From the NCBI RefSeq assembly GCF_009882975.1, contig NZ_WTUX01000022.1, positions 70,088 to 134,087 on the forward strand: 64,000 nt of DNA, written 5' to 3'. The first letter of the stretch is position 1; each line of letters opens with the position of its first letter. The position numbers and the translations under genes are program-made. The notes below the pieces were generated by a model. The model saw nothing but the letters and a program-made list of their open reading frames with translations, made no database searches and was not told the DNA's origin. The stretch comes from Maritimibacter harenae (GTDB lineage: Bacteria > Pseudomonadota > Alphaproteobacteria > Rhodobacterales > Rhodobacteraceae). Positions 35,000 through 41,978 of the stretch are shown here, in pieces.

Positions 35000-36271
35000 C
35001 TATTTGACAGTTTCATAATAGTTTTGTGACAGGCTTTTCGACGACTGGGTCACGCTTTGACCACGGGCCGCAGGCTCACCTCGGTAAGCCGCGCGCCCTG
35101 CCACCCATGTGCCCAGGATGGACGGAGCATGCCCATCCGGCCAGTCGACCAGCACCAAGTCCGCCCGTTTCCCAACGGAAATCTCGCCCCGGTCGGACAG
35201 GTTCATGGTCCGCGCGGGACCGTCCGACACCAGGGACCAAAGCGTTAGGCGATCCGCCCGGCGTTCGTGGTCCAGACGCGCAACGGCGGCGAGCATCGCC
35301 GGATAGAAATAGTCCGAGGCCAGCGCATCGCAGAGCCCCGCTTCGACCATATCCCCTGCCGACAGGCTTCCGATATGGCTCCCGCCACGGGCCGCATTGG
35401 GCGCGCCGAAAATGATGGTGTCGCCCGCGTCGCGCGCTGCCTGCGCAGCTTCGAGAACCATGGGAAACTCGGCGACGCTCGCACCTTGGTCGCGAAACCA
35501 TGCGCGGGTTTCGGCACGGGTGTCATCATGGCTGAGCATCGGCGCGCCCACGCTGCGTCCCATCTCGGCGACTTTTGCGATCATCGCAGGCACCTCGCCG
35601 CGCCGATCCCAGACCTTGCCCAAAAGCGCGAGGTAATCGTCATCCGACAGGCCTGCCCGTTTCGCGTTCTTGGCCGTGCGTTGACGCAGCCGTTCGTCAT
35701 CGAGCGAGGCGGTGGCGAAATCCGGGGACAGTTCGAAGCCGCGATCCTGCACCGACGTATCCATCGCGCGCATCGCCATCGATGTGTGATCGTTGAAGGC
35801 GATCGACGGCAACAGCGGCCCGCCCAGCGCCCAGTCGATCACGTCGAGCGCCTCGAAGGCGAAGGTCTCCCACCGCAGTTGCACCCGGTTCTCGACCGTC
35901 AATCGCGGCGCCAGATCGCGCATCGCCTGCATCAGGCCGCGACCCCGGTTCACATCGCGCAACCCCGGCTCCCACCCCAGCGTGATCGCGTGATAGGCGG
36001 TGGCGATACCGGTCGAGGCAAGCTGGCGATCCGTGTCGATGACAGCCGCCTCCACCGGGAAGTAGACATCCGGGCGCGGCATGAGTTGCCGCTCGAAAGC
36101 ATCGCCATGCACGTCGATCAACGCCGGGGCGAGGATCAGGCCACGCGCGTCGATCACCTCACCCTGCGCCGGTCCGCCGATCTCGACGATCCGGCCATCG
36201 GACATGGTCACATTGGTCTCGGCGACCTCGCCCGGAAGATAGGCGGTTGCGCCCACGAAGGTGGTGATCAT
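35000..36271 (-). CDS. PhnM-like amidohydrolase (second copy)
   Basis: 423 residues, clearly a PhnM paralogue: HGDAFERQLMPRPDV near residue 57, SHDDTRAETRAW near residue 250 and SDYFYP near residue 348 keep the metal-site pattern. It is far from the canonical phnM copy in detail (for example HGD in place of HTD). It is the last gene of a transporter-methyltransferase cassette. Its final ten codons (L-S-Q-N-Y-Y-E-T-V-K) lie in the Pho box of the next operon, so the natural C-terminus may have been replaced. Probably hydrolyses a related phosphonate intermediate; substrate unknown. Confidence 0.85.
   Translation of the reverse strand: MITTFVGATAYLPGEVAETNVTMSDGRIVEIGGPAQGEVIDARGLILAPALIDVHGDAFERQLMPRPDVYFPVEAAVIDTDRQLASTGIATAYHAITLGWEPGLRDVNRGRGLMQAMRDLAPRLTVENRVQLRWETFAFEALDVIDWALGGPLLPSIAFNDHTSMAMRAMDTSVQDRGFELSPDFATASLDDERLRQRTAKNAKRAGLSDDDYLALLGKVWDRRGEVPAMIAKVAEMGRSVGAPMLSHDDTRAETRAWFRDQGASVAEFPMVLEAAQAARDAGDTIIFGAPNAARGGSHIGSLSAGDMVEAGLCDALASDYFYPAMLAAVARLDHERRADRLTLWSLVSDGPARTMNLSDRGEISVGKRADLVLVDWPDGHAPSILGTWVAGRAAYRGEPAARGQSVTQSSKSLSQNYYETVK
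35004..35032 (-). promoter_or_regulatory. Three-unit Pho box of phnC
   Basis: Read on the minus strand, CTGTCAC (35032-35026), CTATTAT (35021-35015) and CTGTCAA (35010-35004) repeat every 11 bases, the layout of PhoB-binding Pho boxes (CTGTCAT-N4). It lies inside the end of the phnM-like gene and 53 bp before the phnC start. Confidence 0.75.
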
Positions 36272-36918
36272 AGCAGTCGTTCCGCTTTCATATGCCAATG
36301 GTAAGAGCCTTCGCTCTCGTGCTCGCGGTCTTCCAGCCAGAGGACCTCGAACCCCGAAAACATCGCGAGCAGTTCCGGGGCGTTGCAGAAATAATGCGGG
36401 TGGTTCTTGTCGCTGCCCGCGGGCGCTTCGAACACCCACGTGTTGCGGCTGATCTCGCGCCCCAAAGCCTTCTTCCGTTCATGCGAAAGACGGCGTTTGG
36501 ACAGCATGGTGCCAAGGAACGTGCCCCCGGGGGCCAACACGCGGCGGATTTCTCCGACAGTGCGCAACAAGACATCTTCGTCGCCGTGATAGATCACATT
36601 CCACGACAGCACATGGTCGAAGGTTCGATCTGCGAACGGTAGCGCATGCATGCGCGCCAGAACGGTTTCGACGCCGCCCGCGCGGTCGATCTCCGCCAGG
36701 CCGGCAGAGGCGGCATCAAGTGCAACGACCTCGAACCCTCGACCCGCGAGCCAAAGCGCGTGACGCCCGACACCCGCTCCGAGATCGAGAATACGCGCCC
36801 CCGGTTTCAGGGTTTCGGCCCAGGCCATCACGTCCGCTTCAGGGGTGAGCCATTTGCTCCCCGCATCGACGGTGGCCCATTCTTCGTTCCAATGCACATC
36901 GGCAGTATCGGTCTTCAA
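36268..36918 (-). CDS. SAM-dependent methyltransferase of the second phosphonate cassette
   Basis: A 216-residue class I methyltransferase with motif I LDLGAGVGRH at residues 45-54, motif II VVALDAA and the post-motif LPFADRTFDHVLSWNV. I place the start at TTG 36918, which overlaps the permease stop (TTGA) and follows GGAGAGCAG; the first in-frame Met upstream is inside the permease. It overlaps the PhnM-like gene by ATGA. It may methylate a phosphonate substrate or an intermediate, but nothing in the sequence fixes the target. Confidence 0.85.
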   Translation of the reverse strand: MKTDTADVHWNEEWATVDAGSKWLTPEADVMAWAETLKPGARILDLGAGVGRHALWLAGRGFEVVALDAASAGLAEIDRAGGVETVLARMHALPFADRTFDHVLSWNVIYHGDEDVLLRTVGEIRRVLAPGGTFLGTMLSKRRLSHERKKALGREISRNTWVFEAPAGSDKNHPHYFCNAPELLAMFSGFEVLWLEDREHESEGSYHWHMKAERLL

Positions 36919-37721
36919 CGCTGCTCTCCAATGATTTTCGTGCGGGCCCAACCCGAAAGTTGTTCGATGCCGATCACGACGACGGCGATCATCAAGATGA
37001 CGGTCATCGCGGTCGGGTAATCGAAAAGGTCGAACCCGACCTTGAGCTCGATCCCGATCCCGCCCGCGCCGACGAGGCCCAGAATGGTCGACGAGCGAAC
37101 GGCCTTTTCCAGCGCGTAAAGCGAGGTCGAGACGAAGGACGGCATCGCGCCGGGGATCGTGGCGCAGGCGACGACGTCCAATCGCCCCGCCCCTGTCGCG
37201 GCGAGGCTCTCAGCCGGTCCCTTGTCGGCGGCCTCCATGTCGTCGGCGAAGAACCGTCCACAGAACCCAAGCGTATCCATGACAATGGCGAGCATCCCGG
37301 CAAAAGGCCCAAGCCCCACCGCGACCACGAAAACCAGCGCCCAGGCGATGTCCGGGACAGCGCGGATGAAGCCGAGGACCACGCGCAGTGACTGGTTGAC
37401 CCAAGGCCCTGCGATCAACCCACGTGCGGCGAAGACCGCGATGGGCAACGACAAGATCACGCCGATGACCGCGCCAGCGACAGCGATCTGCATGGTCTCG
37501 AGCATTTTCCAGCCCAACCGAGCCAGCACGCCCGGTTCCAGGTTCGGCGGAAAGGCTCGAGCTGCGAAATCGGCAAAACGTGGCGGCGAGCTGACGACTT
37601 TGTCGATGGAGAACCCAGCTCCGCCAAGGCACCAAAGGATCAGGACCAAAGCCCCGGCATAGGCAAGGAAACTCACCGCCGAGGGGCGCTCGATCCGGTT
37701 CGGGAGTGTCGTGTCAGTCAT
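36915..37721 (-). CDS. PhnE-type ABC permease (second cassette)
   Basis: 268 residues with about six membrane segments and the docking loop ESLAATGAGRLDVVACATIPG. A single permease gene, so it likely acts as a homodimer with the ATPase encoded next to it. It overlaps the ATPase gene by 8 bp and the methyltransferase by 4 bp. Confidence 0.9.
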   Translation of the reverse strand: MTDTTLPNRIERPSAVSFLAYAGALVLILWCLGGAGFSIDKVVSSPPRFADFAARAFPPNLEPGVLARLGWKMLETMQIAVAGAVIGVILSLPIAVFAARGLIAGPWVNQSLRVVLGFIRAVPDIAWALVFVVAVGLGPFAGMLAIVMDTLGFCGRFFADDMEAADKGPAESLAATGAGRLDVVACATIPGAMPSFVSTSLYALEKAVRSSTILGLVGAGGIGIELKVGFDLFDYPTAMTVILMIAVVVIGIEQLSGWARTKIIGEQR

Positions 37722-38544
37722 AAAGCCCTCTCAGGTCCGAGGCCGTGAGGCTGACGGCGGTCGCGTCCAGCATCTTGCGGCCTTCGGCGAGGCCCAGAAC
37801 GCGGTCGCCATAGGACAGCGCGTGATCGATGTTGTGTGAGGTGAAGACGACGGTGACGCCGTTTTCGCGGGCAAGCGACATGAACAGGTCCATCACGTCC
37901 TTCCCAGCCTGCGGGTCGAGCGAGGCGGTAGGCTCGTCCGCGAACAGGATTTCCGGCGCGCCAACGATGGCGCGCGCGATGGCGACACGTTGCGATTGAC
38001 CGCCCGAAAGCCGGTCCGCGCGACGCAGTGCCAGGTGCACGAGGCCGACCTTATCCAAGGCCTCCATCGCGGCGCGGCGAGAGGCTTCGGGAGCAAAGCC
38101 ATGCGCCCAATGGCGCGGCCCGCCCGTGCGTCCGAGCATCCCGTGCAGCACGTTCGACAGCACCGACAGACGTGGGACGAGATTGTGTTTTTGCGAGACA
38201 AGCCCGATACGCGCCCGAAGCGCCCTGAGGTCGGATTTGCGCACCCCGGTCGCAGGTTCACCCAAGAGACGAACCCCACCTGCGGTGGCCGGGATCAACC
38301 CCATGACACAGCGCAGAAGGGTGGATTTTCCGACACCGTTCGCGCCGACCAGAGCGGTCGAGGACCCACGCACCAGCCGGAAACTCACGTCCGAGAAAAT
38401 GGGTGTGTCGCCAAAGGATTTCGAAACCGACTGCGCCTCGATATCCACGACCGGGACCGAGGCGAATTCCGTCCCGGTGGGTTCCGGCCGCACATGACGC
38501 GCGACCGGAGCTTTTTCCCTGAGATCACTCACCGATGAAATCAT
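37714..38544 (-). CDS. PhnC-type ABC ATPase (second cassette)
   Basis: 276 residues with Walker A GANGVGKST near residue 65, signature LSGGQSQR, Walker [13 protein letters not shown] and switch His in TSHNIDHA. An N-terminal extension of about 30 residues precedes the ABC fold. ATG 38544 overlaps the binding-protein gene by 20 bp; GTG 38532 is an alternative. Confidence 0.9.
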   Translation of the reverse strand: MISSVSDLREKAPVARHVRPEPTGTEFASVPVVDIEAQSVSKSFGDTPIFSDVSFRLVRGSSTALVGANGVGKSTLLRCVMGLIPATAGGVRLLGEPATGVRKSDLRALRARIGLVSQKHNLVPRLSVLSNVLHGMLGRTGGPRHWAHGFAPEASRRAAMEALDKVGLVHLALRRADRLSGGQSQRVAIARAIVGAPEILFADEPTASLDPQAGKDVMDLFMSLARENGVTVVFTSHNIDHALSYGDRVLGLAEGRKMLDATAVSLTASDLRGLYD

Positions 38545-39394
38545 CGAACTGCGGGTAGCCTGCGTTCGAATACATCGAGCGCACGTAGTCGTAGGCGCTG
38601 TCATTGATCGAGACGAGGTCCATGCCGACGTATTTGTCGTTCTCCTCATGCGCGGTGATGCCCGCGATGATGGCGTCCTTGTTCTCGAGAATAGCGTTGC
38701 CGACCTTCTCGGCCGCCTCGGTCGGAACGTGGGCACCCACCATGATCATGTCGTTGGGCAGGTCGCCCGAGCGTGCGATCATCTTGAAGAACCCGTAGGG
38801 CACGCCCTCTTCCTTCGCACGAATGCTCATGAAGGATCCGGCGTTCATGCCGATCGCGTCCACGTCCCCGTTTTTCAGCGCTTCGAACGAAATGTTCTTG
38901 GCGGTGTGGGTCTTGTTGATGTCGTTCACCGGGTCGACGCCGTGATCGGCCAGCGCCTGCATCGGGCAAAGCATGTTGGAGGTTGAACCGATGTCACCGA
39001 AGGCCACGGACTTGCCCTTGAGATCTGCCGGCACGTTGATGCCGCTATCGGCGCGCACGATGATGGCACAGTGGTAATCCGGACGCCCCAGACCAATCAG
39101 CGGGGTGGCATTGGTCAGCTTGTTGATCACGACGTATTCGGCGGGGCCGGTGACGACGAAATCGACCGTTTCCCCGCGCAAGGCTTCGGCGGCGGCGGTG
39201 CGCGAATTCACCGGGAAGAACTCGAAGGTCTCGCCGGTCGCCTCTTCGAGTGCGGCTTTGAACGGACCCCATTCGGTTTGCAGACGCTCCATGCCCTCGA
39301 CGTCGGTGACGGCAAGGTTCCAGGTTTCAGCGGTCGCGCCGAGGGCCGACGCGGTGGCAAGTCCGAGGCCAAGGATCAGGGATTTGAGTTGCAT
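38525..39394 (-). CDS. PhnD-type periplasmic binding protein (second cassette)
   Basis: 289 residues with a signal peptide (SLILGLGLATASALGATA) and PhnD-family text (NSRTAAAEALRGETVDFVVTGPAEYVV, where only short parts are conserved; SVAFGDIGSTSN). It differs strongly from the PhnD at 33134, so it probably binds another phosphonate or phosphite-like anion. First gene of a five-gene cassette; GGAGC precedes the ATG and a Pho-box-like repeat lies 55-83 bp upstream. Confidence 0.9.
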   Translation of the reverse strand: MQLKSLILGLGLATASALGATAETWNLAVTDVEGMERLQTEWGPFKAALEEATGETFEFFPVNSRTAAAEALRGETVDFVVTGPAEYVVINKLTNATPLIGLGRPDYHCAIIVRADSGINVPADLKGKSVAFGDIGSTSNMLCPMQALADHGVDPVNDINKTHTAKNISFEALKNGDVDAIGMNAGSFMSIRAKEEGVPYGFFKMIARSGDLPNDMIMVGAHVPTEAAEKVGNAILENKDAIIAGITAHEENDKYVGMDLVSINDSAYDYVRSMYSNAGYPQFDDFIGE

Positions 39395-39448
39395 GATGTG
39401 CTCCAGAATGTGTTTCGGGGGAGTGTTTTTCGGTTCGGTAAAACTTCT

Positions 39449-39477
39449 GCGACGCCTGAATGAACCATCTGTGACAA
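39449..39477 (-). promoter_or_regulatory. Pho-box-like repeat of the second cassette
   Basis: On the minus strand TTGTCAC (39477-39471), GGTTCAT (39466-39460) and GCGTCGC (39455-39449) recur every 11 bases. The first unit matches the CTGTCAT consensus well, the third poorly. PhoB control is likely but not certain. Confidence 0.5.
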
Positions 39478-39651
39478 TTGCGCCGGACGCGGTCGCGACA
39501 CATCGCGACGCGGAGAAATCCTGATCGACCGGGTGCGCTCAACGGGAACGATTGGCCGGCGTCCACGGCCTCGTGCAGGTGGACGACGACGGCTGCCCCA
39601 TCGACCAGAACCATGTCGTAGGCCCGGGCATCGAAGGATCCGCGTCTCGTC

Positions 39652-39849
39652 TCAGGTCCCAAAGTCAGATCCAGCGCGACCTGATGGTTCCGCGAGAAGG
39701 GTTGAGCCACTCCCCATCTCTTGGACAGAATCCGGCGTAATTTGAGCTACTCGCTGCACCTGCTGATCGGGTTGGTTGAGATCGTTTCCCGGCCAATAGA
39801 CCTGCGCTGGAGGCTTGCCACCAAGGGCTGAATACGGGCGCTGGTGGTT
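39652..39849 (-). pseudogene. IS3-type transposase, C-terminal fragment
   Basis: The minus frame reads NHQRPYSALGGKPPAQVYW, the conserved end of IS3-family OrfB transposases (the R-P-x-S-A-L-G-x-x-P pattern), then runs to a stop at 39652. The DDE catalytic part is missing upstream, and no terminal inverted repeats were seen. Confidence 0.65.
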
Positions 39850-40144
39850 GACGACGCCGCGCTCACACCGTGGAACAGCGCCGAGCGTCGCATGTCGACA
39901 TTCACGCCGGAAAAATCCTTAATCGTCCACACCTGCGGAGGGCTCGAAAGCCGACCGCCTCCGCTTCGATCAAAGCGCGGACCTGGTTACCATTTACGCA
40001 AGGAGACTACTCCGGGCGATAACCCTCCCGCTGGAGCTCGGCTTCGATTAGCGACCGGGTTACTTTCTGCGGGCGGGGGGCCATGTCGGCGTTGGGAAAG
40101 CTACAAGCTCAGCGTATAAGGTCCGGATCCTAGGCTCAGGGCCG

Positions 40145-40184
40145 TTTCCGTAGGCGGGGCGCCCGCGGATCTTTCCTACGGAAA
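40145..40184. repeat. Perfect 10-bp inverted repeat near the island end
   Basis: TTTCCGTAGG (40145-40154) and CCTACGGAAA (40175-40184) with a 20-bp GC-rich centre. No T run follows on either strand, so it is not an ordinary terminator. Confidence 0.6.
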
Positions 40185-40224
40185 GCCCCATCAGGAATGA
40201 CGGTTCCTCATCGTGAACTTTTCC

Positions 40225-40255
40225 TGGGTGACGGAAGCCGAAGCTCCGTCACCCA
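40225..40255. repeat. Perfect 11-bp inverted repeat beside attR
   Basis: TGGGTGACGGA (40225-40235) and TCCGTCACCCA (40245-40255) enclose 9 bases and end 5 bp before the right att repeat. It could be a terminator without a T run or a structure linked to recombination. Confidence 0.6.
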
Positions 40256-40259
40256 TAAA

Positions 40260-40278
40260 TTCTCTTCTGGGCACCATT
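40260..40278 (+). repeat. Right attachment site (attR)
   Basis: CTGGGCACCATT at 40267-40278 equals the tRNA-Leu 3' end at 22171-22182; over 19 bp, 17 positions match. No tRNA is present here, as expected for the far end of a tRNA-inserted island. Confidence 0.65.
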
Positions 40279-40367
40279 CGTCCTTTCCCATGACATGAAT
40301 GGTCCGTGACGCTGGCAGGAGGCCGGTCCGGCGCGCTGCCGCTTTTCCTTGTATCCCGGTGAAACGG

Positions 40368-41978
40368 TTACTCTGCAGCAAGACCCGGGTCCGCCCCCGA
40401 TGACACGCCGAGGCGTTCGAGCACCTGGTCGTGCAAGTCCCGCTCCGACTGCATCGTGTAGCTGGCGCGCACCTTCTGGAGCACGCGATCATCCGCCCGC
40501 AACCCGGTCACGTCCGGATGTTCGGGTCGATCCGCCCGCCCCTCCACATGCGTCTTTTCCTGGAACCGCGCGAGGTTCGCGCGGGCCGTGTCCAGCGGCG
40601 TGAAGGCATCGCGACCAACCAGGCGGCCGGCGGTGCTCAGCCCCGCCGTGATCGAGCCCGCCATCTCCTCCAACATCGAGGTCGCCGACGTCGCGACCGA
40701 ATCATCCCGGGCTTCCGCGAGCACCGTGAACAGGACAGCGTTCAGCTCCTGGAGCTGGGCCAGGTGGACGATCTCCGCGCTGGCGCGACCGATCGCAGCC
40801 GTGCATTCGCGCAACTGGTGCGAAACCTCCACCATCGCGCGCCCCTGTTCGCCGATCTTGCTGGACACCAGCGTGGCGTTAACCCCGAGATGGAACATCT
40901 GGTCGTCGAATTCCGCGATCCGTTGGGCCGACACCGCGCTTTGCACGTAAGAGTCGGTCAGCGTTTCCATCTCGGGCGCGATGGCAATGCGTATGTCGCG
41001 CAAGCGGTCGAACCCCGCAGCCATCGCGCGTACGAAGTCCGCGACCGCGTCGAGCGATGTCGTGAACTGCAGGTCGGACAGGCGCGCCACCTCGTCCCGG
41101 GCCGTCGCGGTGATCGACGCAATGGCCGCGAACCGCGGCAATACGTCGTCGACGGCCGAGCGCAATTCGTCCACGGTCGCGTCGAACTGGGCCGCCGCGA
41201 TGGCATGCAGCGCGTCGCGCAGGCCGGGCGGCGCGTCCTCCGCCAGGGCCAGCATCGCGTCCACGTGTTCAAGCCGCTGGCGTGAGGCGTCGCCGCATTG
41301 AAGCGAGGAGACCGAAGCGCTCAGCGCCTCGGACAGCTGCGCACTGGCCGCGCGGATGCGCACCACCGCTTTCTCGAAAGCATCGTGGTGTCCAAAGCTG
41401 CCCAGCACATCCGGAAGCTCCGCGCGCATCGCCTTCAGATCCCGCGCGCAAGCGGACAGCACGCCGATCCGCTCCGCCACGGTTTCAAGCTGCGCGTCCG
41501 CGCGCATCAGATCGTCGCCCACTGCCGTCGCCGCCTGCGACGCGCTGCTGATGATCGGGATCACCTGTTCAGCGAAACTGGCCAGCGAGCCGTGATTCAA
41601 CTCGATACTTTTCGACACGACCTGCGCGTTGGTCGCGATCATCGACACCAGCCGCATGTTGCGCCGCTGCTGGTGCAACAGATCCCGGATCTTCGCCGCA
41701 TTGAGGTGAAGCTTGCCGGACACCCCTTCCAGGAAGGTGTATTGCCCGTCGATGTCATCGAGGTACCCGCCAGCGTCCCGAAGGGACCGGGTCAGCAGGG
41801 TCCGGCTCTCTTCAGCCGCGGCCCTCTCGATCTGCTCGAGCGCCCGGGCCATCTGGCGCAGTTCCGCCAGACGGTCGAAGACCGACATCGAGGCGCCTTC
41901 GAACACGGTCTCGATCGCTCGCGCGATATCGGTCGCGTCGCGGCGCAGCTTGCGGATGGCGACACTTGCCTCGCTCAT
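40368..41978 (-). CDS. Soluble MCP-like protein of the chemotaxis operon
   Basis: 536 residues, almost all helical, with no membrane segment and no sensor domain. Two stretches resemble the receptor hairpin tip that binds CheA/CheW: residues 365-390 (VNATLVSSKIGEQGR, then V-x4-LR) and, more degenerate, residues 113-140 (TNAQVVSKSI, then GSLASFAEQV). The NA-VS-K-I core is shared by both. It is the last gene of the che operon and overlaps cheB (ATGA). I do not know a described family; a role in binding or organising the CheA/CheW array is inference. Confidence 0.75.
   Translation of the reverse strand: MSEASVAIRKLRRDATDIARAIETVFEGASMSVFDRLAELRQMARALEQIERAAAEESRTLLTRSLRDAGGYLDDIDGQYTFLEGVSGKLHLNAAKIRDLLHQQRRNMRLVSMIATNAQVVSKSIELNHGSLASFAEQVIPIISSASQAATAVGDDLMRADAQLETVAERIGVLSACARDLKAMRAELPDVLGSFGHHDAFEKAVVRIRAASAQLSEALSASVSSLQCGDASRQRLEHVDAMLALAEDAPPGLRDALHAIAAAQFDATVDELRSAVDDVLPRFAAIASITATARDEVARLSDLQFTTSLDAVADFVRAMAAGFDRLRDIRIAIAPEMETLTDSYVQSAVSAQRIAEFDDQMFHLGVNATLVSSKIGEQGRAMVEVSHQLRECTAAIGRASAEIVHLAQLQELNAVLFTVLAEARDDSVATSATSMLEEMAGSITAGLSTAGRLVGRDAFTPLDTARANLARFQEKTHVEGRADRPEHPDVTGLRADDRVLQKVRASYTMQSERDLHDQVLERLGVSSGADPGLAAE

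Larger units (their letters stand above)
22171..40278. mobile_element. Genomic island with phosphonate genes inserted at tRNA-Leu
   Basis: About 18.1 kb between direct repeats of the tRNA-Leu 3' end. Next to the tRNA lies a broken tyrosine integrase start (22245-22424) and near the far end a transposase fragment (39652-39849). Everything intact inside is phosphonate metabolism or transport. The integrase is disabled, so the island is probably fixed. The boundaries are read from sequence; the transfer history is inference. Confidence 0.65.
39395..40367. other. Gene-poor right end of the island
   Basis: About 970 bp without an intact gene. It holds the Pho-box-like repeat of the second phn cassette, a transposase C-terminal fragment (39652-39849), two perfect hairpins (40145-40184 and 40225-40255), the right att repeat (40260-40278), and 89 bp to the stop of the first chemotaxis-operon gene on the left. 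Apparent frames here show no recognisable protein. Confidence 0.6.

Noticed and set aside
39327-39710. A 127-codon minus-strand frame over the cassette promoter
   Set aside because: It covers the Pho-box-like region and the start of the binding-protein gene in another frame; the true transposase remnant is in a different frame.
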